Origin: Dyella sp. C9
Lineage (GTDB): Bacteria > Pseudomonadota > Gammaproteobacteria > Xanthomonadales > Rhodanobacteraceae
Length of the DNA stretch: 64,000 nucleotides
Assembly: GCF_003332825.1 (NCBI RefSeq)
Contig: NZ_QIRF01000004.1
Coordinates: forward strand, 276,016-340,015
Reading direction: 5' to 3'
Shown: piece by piece, positions 18,536 through 26,548 of the stretch
Layout: each line of letters begins with the position of its first letter
How positions within the stretch are numbered: position 1 is the first letter of the stretch
Position numbers and translations under genes: made by a program
The notes under the pieces: model-generated
Told to the model about the DNA's origin: nothing
Seen by the model: the letters and a program-made list of their open reading frames with translations, nothing else
Databases searched by the model: none

Positions 18536-18610
18536 CCCGGCGAAAACTGGCCTGCCCATACTCGTGTTCCGTTTCAACCCATCGTCAGTCTGTGTGAGGA
18601 ACATGCAGGA

Positions 18611-19360
18611 ATGATGGCAATCCCTTTCCAACCGCCCGACCGCTCGCGTGACGTGCCGGTGTGGCGACAGATCGAGCAGCAGGTGCTGCAGCAGATCCGC
18701 AGCGGACAGCTCCGCGGTGGCGTGCGGCTGCCTTCCGCGCTGGAGCTTGCGCGCCAGTTCAACGTCAATCGGCACACCGTGCGGCGCGCGCTGGATGCGC
18801 TGGAGGAGCGTGGCGTGATCCACGGCGATCCGGCGCGTGGCCTGCGCGTGCGCGAGGAGTGCTACGACTACCCGATCGGGCGTCGCACCAGCTTCAGCCG
18901 CAACATGCACAACCTCAATGTGAGTTCCGGCAACAAGGTGTTGGGCACCGCCCTGGTCACGCCGCCGCAGCGGGTGGCCGAGTCACTGGCGCTGGCGCGC
19001 GGCGAGGGAGCGTGGTGGATCGAGTCGTCGGCCTATGCGGAAGGGCGCGTGCTCGACCACGGCCAGGCCTGGTTTCCGGCCAGGCGTTTTCCGCGGCTCG
19101 ACGAGGTGTTCCAGCGCACCGGCTCGGTGAGCCGCACGCTGGCGGAGTTCGGCATCACGGACTACTTCCGCAGCTACACCCGCGTGACCGCGCGCCTTGC
19201 CGGCCCGGCCACCGCGGGTGTGCTGGACCAGTCGCCGGAGCTGCCGGTGCTGGAGGTGGAGTCGCTCAACGTGGACGGAAACAATCAGCCCGTGCAGTAC
19301 GGACTGACCTGTTTCGCCGCGGAGCGCGTGCAGCTGGTGCTGTCCACCAGCGAACGCTGA
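18611..19360 (+). CDS. phnF: PhnF-like GntR/HutC regulator (UTRA domain)
   Basis: 249-residue transcriptional regulator. The GntR winged helix is at residues about 12-78 (QLRGGVRLPSALELARQFNV, NRHTVRRALDALEERGVIHG). The C-terminal UTRA/chorismate-lyase-like ligand domain includes GRRTSFSRNMHNLNVSSGN and PVLEVESLNVDGNNQPVQYG. This arrangement and the FS.NM..Q/N motif fit the PhnF branch that senses phosphonate-pathway ligands. It is divergent from phnM (75 bp between) and converges on the FAD oxidoreductase (stop-to-stop 3 bp), so it is embedded in the phosphonate-type locus it probably controls. A second ATG three bases downstream has better spacing to AGGA. Confidence 0.85.
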   Translation: MMAIPFQPPDRSRDVPVWRQIEQQVLQQIRSGQLRGGVRLPSALELARQFNVNRHTVRRALDALEERGVIHGDPARGLRVREECYDYPIGRRTSFSRNMHNLNVSSGNKVLGTALVTPPQRVAESLALARGEGAWWIESSAYAEGRVLDHGQAWFPARRFPRLDEVFQRTGSVSRTLAEFGITDYFRSYTRVTARLAGPATAGVLDQSPELPVLEVESLNVDGNNQPVQYGLTCFAAERVQLVLSTSER

Positions 19361-19363
19361 GGA

Positions 19364-20548
19364 TCAGCCGGCGGCCACCGCGGCGGTTTCGAGCGTCTCG
19401 GCGCGCAGCCGGCCGCCCACCACTTCCTCGGCCAGGCCGAACGACAGCGTCATGCCCAGGCCGCCGCCACCGACGCCGTTGACGATGGTCACGCCGGGTT
19501 CCGCCTCCAGCACCAGTTCGCTGCGCTGGCCGTCGGTGAGCTTGGCGTAGCAGCCGTGCCAGCTCTGCCTGACGTTCCAGCTGGGAAGGTCGAGCACGCT
19601 GCGCAGGTAGTCGACGATCTTGCGGTTGATCGCGCTCTCGTCGAACGGCTCGAGCGTGTGCGCGTACTCGTGCGAGTCGCCGATGGTGATCTCGCCCAGC
19701 CCGTTCTGCGCCGCCATCACGTGGATGCCCAGCGCCATCAGGTCAGCGTATTGCTCGGCCAGGCGCTGGCGCAGCCTGCCGATGCTGGGCGTGGCATGGA
19801 AGCCGTTGTAGTGCGCCATGGTCAGTCCGCCGCAGACCACCGGGCCCAGCTGGAAGGTGGAGGGCTGCGCTTCCAGTCGCAGCATCTGCAGCTTGCACTT
19901 GGTGATGGCAAGGCGCTCGAACAGCTCCGGGTAGAGCGTCTCGAAGTCGGTGCCGCTGGCAATGTAGATGACGTCCGCGCCGTAACGGCGACGGCCGCTC
20001 CACACCCACGGGTGCTCGATGCGGGTCACCGCCTGGCGCCACAGGAAGGTGACGCCGTAGCGCTCGGTGAGCCAGGCGGGCAGGTTGCGGATCGCTTCGC
20101 GCGGATCCACCACCAGCTCGTCGGTGCTCAGCAGCGCGCCGCGCAGGCCCTGCTGCTGCACGCCCGGCGCATGGCCGCGCACCTGCGCGGCATCCAGCGT
20201 GCGGCATGGGCGGATGCCTTCGTTCATGGCGGCGTACTCGTTCATCACCGCCCACTCGTCGTCATGGAACGCGGCCATCAGGCTGCCGCTGGGCGCGTAC
20301 CAGGTGCCGGTGGCGTCGCAGAACTCGCGCCACACTTCGCGCGAGCGCAGGGCGCGTTCGTACAGCGGGCCATTGGACACGCCGATCGGCCAGATCGTGC
20401 CGAAGTTGCGCACCGACGCGCCCACGGCGCGCTCGTGCCGGTCGAAGACGGTGACCTGGTAACCGGCCTCCGCCAGTGCGCGGGCCATGGCCAGGCCGAC
20501 GATGCCTGCGCCGACGACGATCGCGGTGCGTGTTTGCGACTTGCTCAT
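19364..20548 (-). CDS. TIGR03364-type FAD-dependent oxidoreductase linked to phosphonate catabolism
   Basis: 394-residue D-amino-acid-oxidase-fold flavoenzyme. The N-terminal dinucleotide-binding motif is IVVGAGIVGLAMARALAEAG with VFDRHERAVGASVRNFGTIW right after. C-terminal FAD contacts are in VTIVNGVGGGGLGMTLSFGL. This type, recurrently next to PhnX-like HAD hydrolases, corresponds to the TIGR03364 family (recognition by motif and context). Expected chemistry is oxidation of an amino- or N-alkylamino-phosphonate to an aldehyde; this is inference. Its ATG overlaps the stop of the upstream permease gene by 4 bases (ATGA), showing tight operon coupling with the permease and HAD genes. Confidence 0.85.
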   Translation of the reverse strand: MSKSQTRTAIVVGAGIVGLAMARALAEAGYQVTVFDRHERAVGASVRNFGTIWPIGVSNGPLYERALRSREVWREFCDATGTWYAPSGSLMAAFHDDEWAVMNEYAAMNEGIRPCRTLDAAQVRGHAPGVQQQGLRGALLSTDELVVDPREAIRNLPAWLTERYGVTFLWRQAVTRIEHPWVWSGRRRYGADVIYIASGTDFETLYPELFERLAITKCKLQMLRLEAQPSTFQLGPVVCGGLTMAHYNGFHATPSIGRLRQRLAEQYADLMALGIHVMAAQNGLGEITIGDSHEYAHTLEPFDESAINRKIVDYLRSVLDLPSWNVRQSWHGCYAKLTDGQRSELVLEAEPGVTIVNGVGGGGLGMTLSFGLAEEVVGGRLRAETLETAAVAAG

Positions 20549-21870
20549 AAGCGGCTGCTTTCCATCTCAAGGGGTGACAACGATTCGGGTGCATGCCGGT
20601 TCTGGCGGCCGTGCAGCCAGAACCAGCGTGCGGCCAGCGCGATCAGCACCAGGCCGGCCACGCTGCTGACGAGCACGGCGCGTTCGAAGAACTGCGTCCA
20701 GTTGAGCTGCAGGGCGAGGAACTGCCTGGCCAGCAACACCGCCACGCTGCCCATGTAGCCGGAGGCATCGGCGATGTACATCACGAACGACGCGGTGCCG
20801 GCGATGCGGAAGGTGGCCATCAGGCGCTCGAAGAACATGCCGTTGAGCGGTATGTAGGCGAGGTAAAGCCCGAAGCCGACCAGGGTCATCCAGCTCAGCG
20901 GCGGCAGCTCGCGGTGCATGAACAGCACGGTGCTCAACCCGGCGCAGCACAGGCCGCCGCCGATCAGCGCGTGGTTGAGCATGAAGGCGCGCATGTTGTC
21001 GCGCACCAGGGTCAGCGAGGCGGTGAGCATCAGCACGCCGATGCCGATGGGCGTATCCACTTCGCCGAACACTACCGCACTGCGGCCAAAGCCGAGGTCG
21101 CGGAAGATCTCCGTGTCGAAGTTCTCGCGGAAGTCGCGCAGCACGGTCAGCAGCACGTACAGCGGCACGATCAGCAGCAGGCCGGGCAGGAAGCGGCGCA
21201 CGAACTGCCGGCGTGCCGCACGATCCATGCGGCCGCGCGGTGCGCGTGCGGCGATGTCCTCGGCGCTGGGCGGCGGCAGCCGGCTGAGCACGCGCAGCGA
21301 CAACAATAGCGGCGGCACGAACGCCAGCCCGACCAGGAAGGGCATCCAGTGGTCGCTGACGCCGGCCAGCAGCATGGCCTTGCCCACGCCTTTGACCAGG
21401 CCCGAGGCGAAGATGAAGCTGGAGGCGAGGATCGCGCCCATCAGCTCGGTGGCCTGGCGTCCCTCGATGTAGCCGAACACCAGGCCCCACACCATGCCCA
21501 GCGGCAGGCCGTTGAGGAACAGGAACACGATGCCGGGCACCGGTGGCGCGAGCGCGAAGCCGAGCAGGGCCAGCCACGACAGTCCGATCAGGCAGAGGAT
21601 GGTGTGGGCGCGGCGCGAGGTCTGCAGTTCGGGTACCAGGCGGATGCCCCACAGCTTGCTCAGCGCGTAGCCCAGCACCTGGGCGATCACCAGCCAGATC
21701 TTGTAGTCCACGCCCAGCCAGCTCATGCCTTCGTAGCTGGCCGCGCTGAACGGTTTGCGGAAGGCATACATGCACGAGTACGTGCAGAACGCGGCGAAGC
21801 CGGCAACCAGCGGCAGCAGGGTGGTGGACCACGCCGATGCGGGGCGCCGGGACGAGGGCATGCGTTCCAT
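20545..21870 (-). CDS. DUF5690-family MFS-like permease, candidate phosphonate transporter
   Basis: 441-residue polytopic inner-membrane protein with about 12 helices. The family is recognised by TYSCMYAFRKPFSAASYEGM, VIAQVLGYALSKLWGIRLVP, FLFLNGLPLGMVWGLVFGYI and MYIADASGYMGSVAVLLARQ, which match what I know of DUF5690 (an MFS-like family without assigned function). It lies between the PhnX-like HAD gene (8 bp upstream) and the FAD oxidoreductase (4-bp overlap), so co-transcription is almost certain. Transport of the phosphonate substrate, or of a catabolic product, is the simplest role; that is inference. Start MERMPSSRR at 21870; a second Met three codons in is possible. Confidence 0.82.
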   Translation of the reverse strand: MERMPSSRRPASAWSTTLLPLVAGFAAFCTYSCMYAFRKPFSAASYEGMSWLGVDYKIWLVIAQVLGYALSKLWGIRLVPELQTSRRAHTILCLIGLSWLALLGFALAPPVPGIVFLFLNGLPLGMVWGLVFGYIEGRQATELMGAILASSFIFASGLVKGVGKAMLLAGVSDHWMPFLVGLAFVPPLLLSLRVLSRLPPPSAEDIAARAPRGRMDRAARRQFVRRFLPGLLLIVPLYVLLTVLRDFRENFDTEIFRDLGFGRSAVVFGEVDTPIGIGVLMLTASLTLVRDNMRAFMLNHALIGGGLCCAGLSTVLFMHRELPPLSWMTLVGFGLYLAYIPLNGMFFERLMATFRIAGTASFVMYIADASGYMGSVAVLLARQFLALQLNWTQFFERAVLVSSVAGLVLIALAARWFWLHGRQNRHAPESLSPLEMESSRL

Positions 21871-21878
21871 GGCAGGCC

Positions 21879-22577
21879 TCAGGCCACGTCCGAGCGGCCG
21901 GCACGGCCCAGCAGCGCGGGCAGTTCGTGCAGGCTGTCCAGCACGGCGTCGGGCTGGTGGGCCTGCAGCTGCGCACGGGTGTAGGCGCCGGTGGTCATTG
22001 CGACCACCAGGCCGCAATCCGCGGCCCGGCCCTCGCGGATGTCCACTTCGGTATCGCCGACCTTGATCACCCGTGCTGCATCGGTGACGCCGCACTCGGC
22101 CATCAGCGCGCGGATCATGTCCGGCGCGGGGCGCCCGTGCTCCACGCGGTCAGCCGAGGTGGCGGCATCGATCAGCCCGCGCCGGCGCCAGTCGAAGCGT
22201 TCGATCAGGCACTCGGCGATGTCCTGCGAGAAGGCGGTGTTGAGCGCCACCTTGATGCCGCGATGGCGCAGCCAGGCGAACGTCTCCTCGGCCCCGCTCA
22301 TCGGCCGCACGGCCTCGTGCGTGCGGTAGCAGTCGAGCATGCGCTGCACGAAGTCGTCGTGCACCTGCGCCACCTGCGCATCGTCCGCGGGCAGATCGTG
22401 CGCGGCGAGCATGCTGCGGATGGCGGCGGGCTTGGTGTAGCCCATCAGCGCGCGCAGCTCGGGCAGGGTCGCGTGGCATCCCGCCTGCGCCAGCGCGTCG
22501 TGCAGCGCGAGCGCCACCAGGTCCGGATCGTGCACCGTGGTGCCCGCCATGTCGAAAACCGCCAGTTGGAACGTCAT
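21879..22577 (-). CDS. PhnX-like (TIGR03351-type) HAD phosphonatase homologue
   Basis: 232-residue HAD-superfamily hydrolase. Motif I is FDMAGTTVHD, as in phosphonoacetaldehyde hydrolase (DxAGTT). The cap region has ALMGYTKPAAIRSML, whose lysine lines up with the Schiff-base lysine region of PhnX. Motif II/III region is VALNTAFSQDIAE, and motif IV is VIKVGDTEVDIREGRAADCG. The closest named type is the phosphonatase-like TIGR03351 group rather than true PhnX. Likely reaction is C-P bond cleavage of a phosphonate aldehyde, or another phosphonate/phosphate hydrolysis. First gene of the HAD-DUF5690-FAD operon; ATG 22577 with GGGAGG upstream is a good start. Confidence 0.85.
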   Translation of the reverse strand: MTFQLAVFDMAGTTVHDPDLVALALHDALAQAGCHATLPELRALMGYTKPAAIRSMLAAHDLPADDAQVAQVHDDFVQRMLDCYRTHEAVRPMSGAEETFAWLRHRGIKVALNTAFSQDIAECLIERFDWRRRGLIDAATSADRVEHGRPAPDMIRALMAECGVTDAARVIKVGDTEVDIREGRAADCGLVVAMTTGAYTRAQLQAHQPDAVLDSLHELPALLGRAGRSDVA

Positions 22578-22654
22578 ATCGCCTCCCGTGATGGGAAGGC
22601 ATGCTGACGAGCGGCGATGGCGCGCCCGTGACGCGGGCACCGACAGCCGGGGCG

Positions 22655-22666
22655 GACTGTCTAGTC
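22655..22666. promoter_or_regulatory. Candidate PhnF-family operator upstream of the HAD operon
   Basis: GACT-GTCT-AGTC, a short inverted repeat about 80 bp upstream of the PhnX-like gene. It is one base away from the HutC/PhnF-type core GT-N-TA-N-AC. An identical 11-mer (CTGTCTAGTCA) also occurs at 40294-40304. Functional assignment is inference. Confidence 0.3.
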
Positions 22667-22755
22667 AATCGTTGGGGTGGGGCGTGGCGCGCGTTCCGGA
22701 ATCGGCGTGCCGCTCTCGCCAGAACCCGTTCACGAGCTCAGTGCGGGCAGCGTGA

Positions 22756-22855
22756 CCTCACCGTCATCCCCGCGAAAGCGGGGATCCAGTGCCTTTCAGC
22801 TCCGAAATAAAGCCAAAGTCGCTGGATCCCCGCTTTCGCGGGGATGACGGTGAGG
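22756..22855. repeat. Palindromic intergenic repeat element, copy 2
   Basis: 100 bp with near-perfect long terminal inverted repeats: CCTCACCGTCATCCCCGCGA at the left mirrored at the right end. Each arm also folds on itself (CCCCGC-GAAA-GCGGGG). It is related to the element at 9908-10001. It could be a REP-like palindrome or a short non-autonomous element; no transposase is in the window. Confidence 0.85.
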
Positions 22856-22938
22856 GAGAAAAGACGGTGAGGGGGAAATGCCCTGTGGCGAAATCGACCG
22901 AAGATCGCGGGCAACCTTCTGCCGACTTCCGCCGACGC

Positions 22939-23256
22939 TCAGCCCGGGTCGCGCACCCAGTCGAGATAGGCCTCGTGCCCCTGCGCCACCGGCACCGCGA
23001 TCAGTTCGGGCAGCTCGTAGGGGTGCAGCGCGAGCAGGCGCTCCTTGAGAGCGGGGAAGCGGGCGGTGGTGGTCTTGATCATCAGCAGCTCTTCGCTGTC
23101 GGTGACCACTTCGCCCTTCCAGCGGTAGGTGGACTGCACGCCGGGCAGGCGATTCACGCAGGCGGCCAGGCCTTCGCCCACCAGCGCCTCCGCCAGGGTG
23201 CGGGCCGAGCCGGCATCGGGACAGGTGCAGTAGCAGATCAGCACGGAATCAGGCAT
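22939..23256 (-). CDS. cutA: CutA divalent-cation tolerance family protein
   Basis: 105-residue trimeric PII-like protein, named for copper tolerance in E. coli although its molecular role is unsettled. Family signatures are CTCPDAGSARTLAEALV near the N terminus, GLAACVNRLPGVQSTYRWKG, EELLMIKTTTARFPALKERL and HPYELPELIAVPVAQG. Full length. Its ATG at 23256 lies inside the end of the upstream aldolase gene (8-bp overlap), so the two are co-transcribed and translationally coupled. No metal-responsive operator is visible. Confidence 0.95.
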   Translation of the reverse strand: MPDSVLICYCTCPDAGSARTLAEALVGEGLAACVNRLPGVQSTYRWKGEVVTDSEELLMIKTTTARFPALKERLLALHPYELPELIAVPVAQGHEAYLDWVRDPG

Positions 23257-23905
23257 CGGAACGGGGCGACATCAGGCCGTAGTTGGCGAATTTTTCCAGC
23301 ACCTGCGTGACCTCCTCGTCGGTGAGCAGTACCGGCTTGCCCACCTGCAGGGCCAGCGCGTATTGCTGGGCCAGGGTTTCCACCTCGATCGCGCGCCACA
23401 TGGCCTGCGCCAGGCTGCTGCCCACGGCCAGCATGCCGTGGTTGGCCATCAGGCAGGCCAGGCGCCCCTCCAGTGCCTGCAGCACCGCGTCGGACAGGGC
23501 CTGGGTGCCGTAGGTGTGGTAGTCCGCGCAGCGGATGGAGTCGCCGCCGCCCACCGCGATCATGTAGTGGGCCGGCGGAATGGCCATGCGGCACATCGCC
23601 AGGGCGGTCGCGTGGGGCGGGTGCACGTGCACCACGGCGGCCACGTCCGGGCGGCCGGCGTACACGTCGCGGTGGAAGCGCCACTCGCTGGAAGGGCGCA
23701 GGCGGTGCCGGTAGCCGCCCTCCCGATCCACCCAGACCAGGTCCGCCGGGGTCAGCGCCTCGTACGGCATGCCGCTCGGTGTGATCAGGAAACCCTCGGC
23801 GTGGCGGGCACTTAGGTTGCCCGAGGTGCCCTGGCTGAGGCCGCTGGGGCCCAGCCGCCGTGCCTGGACCACGATATCCTCGCGCAGTGTCTGTTCCTCG
23901 CTCAC
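23249..23905 (-). CDS. Class II aldolase/adducin-family protein
   Basis: 218-residue zinc-type class II aldolase/epimerase fold (as in FucA, AraD and MtnB). Visible features: SQGTSGNLSARHAEGFLITP (phosphate/substrate loop), a zinc-ligand cluster VVHVHPPHATALA, the general-acid region SSEWRFHRDVY, and LMANHGMLAVGSSLAQAM with a further His. The substrate (fuculose-, ribulose- or another sugar phosphate) cannot be assigned. The start is most likely GTG at 23905 (VSEEQTLREDIV); the frame remains open to 24085 but overlaps the groES promoter. It is divergent from groES and coupled to cutA downstream. Confidence 0.8.
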   Translation of the reverse strand: MSEEQTLREDIVVQARRLGPSGLSQGTSGNLSARHAEGFLITPSGMPYEALTPADLVWVDREGGYRHRLRPSSEWRFHRDVYAGRPDVAAVVHVHPPHATALAMCRMAIPPAHYMIAVGGGDSIRCADYHTYGTQALSDAVLQALEGRLACLMANHGMLAVGSSLAQAMWRAIEVETLAQQYALALQVGKPVLLTDEEVTQVLEKFANYGLMSPRSDA

Positions 23906-23994
23906 GCCTGCCGCCGGTCCGCTGATTGGGGTGGCGCCATGGTCACCGTGGCGACATCCGCTGTCGATAGGGTGGGATTTCCTGTACCGGCGGC

Positions 23995-24023
23995 CTTGAA
24001 AGCGTGTAGGGGCTCCCCCATTG
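23995..24023 (+). promoter_or_regulatory. Sigma-32 heat-shock promoter for groES-groEL
   Basis: CTTGAA (23995-24000), 15-base spacer, CCCCATTG (24016-24023). This matches the sigma-32 consensus CTTGAA-N13-15-CCCCAT. It lies about 155 bases upstream of the groES ATG. Confidence 0.8.
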
Positions 24024-24051
24024 CTGCTTTCAGCCACCGGAGCGGCCCCAC

Positions 24052-24079
24052 TTGCAGGGGGGCTTTGCGTCGTTAGAAT
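24052..24079 (+). promoter_or_regulatory. Sigma-70 promoter for groES-groEL
   Basis: TTGCAG (24052-24057), 16-base spacer, TAGAAT (24074-24079). The -10 box abuts the CIRCE element, so HrcA binding would block this promoter. Confidence 0.65.
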
Positions 24080-24105
24080 TGGCACTCACCTACCAGGAGT
24101 GCTAG
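24079..24105 (+). promoter_or_regulatory. CIRCE operator (HrcA binding site)
   Basis: TTGGCACTC-N9-GAGTGCTAG, the CIRCE inverted repeat with one mismatch per arm from the consensus TTAGCACTC-N9-GAGTGCTAA. It predicts HrcA repression of groES-groEL in addition to sigma-32 control. Confidence 0.92.
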
Positions 24106-24179
24106 CAACGCGCCAAGCCAGGCGCCACTCCGGGGTAATCCTTTTTGTTCCACCCAATCAACCAAGCTGGAGCCCATCC

Positions 24180-24473
24180 ATGAGCAAACTGCGTCCGCTG
24201 CACGATCGCGTCATCGTCAAGCGTCTCGAAGAAGAGCGCGTTTCCGCTGGCGGCATCGTCATCCCCGACAGCGCCACCGAGAAGCCGACCCGCGGCAAGG
24301 TCATCGCTGCCGGTGCCGGCCGCATCCTGGAAGACGGCAAGGTCCGTCCGATGTCGGTGAAGGAAGGCGACACCGTGCTGTTCGGCAAGTACGCCGGCCA
24401 GGAAATCAAGATCGACGGCGAAGAGCTGGTCTTCCTGAAGGAAGACGACATCGTGGCTGTGATTGAAGGCTGA
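24180..24473 (+). CDS. groS: Co-chaperonin GroES (Hsp10)
   Basis: 97-residue lid of the GroEL chaperonin. Family motifs [40 protein letters not shown] and [20 protein letters not shown] (with mobile loop between) are complete. The ATG at 24180 follows a leader that carries the CIRCE operator. First gene of the groES-groEL operon, with groEL 98 bp downstream. Control by sigma-32 and sigma-70 promoters plus HrcA is visible upstream. Confidence 0.98.
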   Translation: MSKLRPLHDRVIVKRLEEERVSAGGIVIPDSATEKPTRGKVIAAGAGRILEDGKVRPMSVKEGDTVLFGKYAGQEIKIDGEELVFLKEDDIVAVIEG

Positions 24474-24548
24474 TTAGGCCCACGGGGGTTTTAGCGCGAT
24501 AGCCGCGCTCTGTAGCAACCCCTTTCGCAAGCTTTCCCATTCTTAATC

Positions 24549-26215
<1,667 letters not shown>

Positions 26216-26245
26216 GTCCACGCCTTCCAGGCAACGCAACAGGAG

Positions 26246-26276
26246 AAAACCCCGCCTTGTGCGGGGTTTTCTTTAT
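26246..26276 (+). terminator. Rho-independent terminator after groEL
   Basis: Perfect 10-bp stem AAAACCCCGC-CTTGT-GCGGGGTTTT (26246-26270) followed by CTTTATC, 30 bases after the groEL stop. Confidence 0.93.
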
Positions 26277-26451
26277 CCTTTTCCTTCCGGACCCATCGAG
26301 CTTTTCTTGATGGCGAAACCAGGCACCGCCTGGATCGCCGATGCCGGCACCAGACCACGGCAGGTATTACCTAGCTTGACCGGGGGCGGTAAGCCCGGAG
26401 GGCCGCTCGCGGGGATCAACGCCGGCGCGACGTTGAGCGAAGCGCCCGCAC
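26277..26451. other. Non-coding stretch between groEL terminator and Fic regulatory repeats
   Basis: I see no gene. The whole groEL-fic gap (26216-26548) is 333 bases and holds the terminator, this plain stretch and the repeat pair at 26452-26523. Confidence 0.5.
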
Positions 26452-26523
26452 GTTATCGGCTGCCTGGTATATGGAGGGAAATGGTCCCTGTGTTATAGGC
26501 TGCGTTTAATATGGAGTGGAAAT
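26452..26523 (+). repeat. Pair of 40-bp-spaced direct repeats upstream of the Fic gene
   Basis: Copy A at 26452-26482 and copy B at 26492-26522 share GTTAT-N-GGCTGC-N-T...ATATGGAG-N-G. About 24 of 31 aligned bases match, and the offset is exactly 40 bp, close to four helical turns. They lie just before the Fic ATG. They look like a regulator-binding site, perhaps for the winged-helix end of the Fic protein itself. Confidence 0.6.
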
Positions 26524-26548
26524 CCGGTTATATGCAAGCCAGCACCCC

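Larger units (their letters stand above)
22578..22938. other. Non-coding gap between the HAD operon and cutA
   Basis: 361 bases. It holds the probable promoter/operator of the HAD-DUF5690-FAD operon (near 22580-22670) and the second palindromic repeat element (22756-22855). A short direct echo of that element's end (GACGGTGAGG) lies about 17 bases after it. I see no gene here. Confidence 0.6.
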
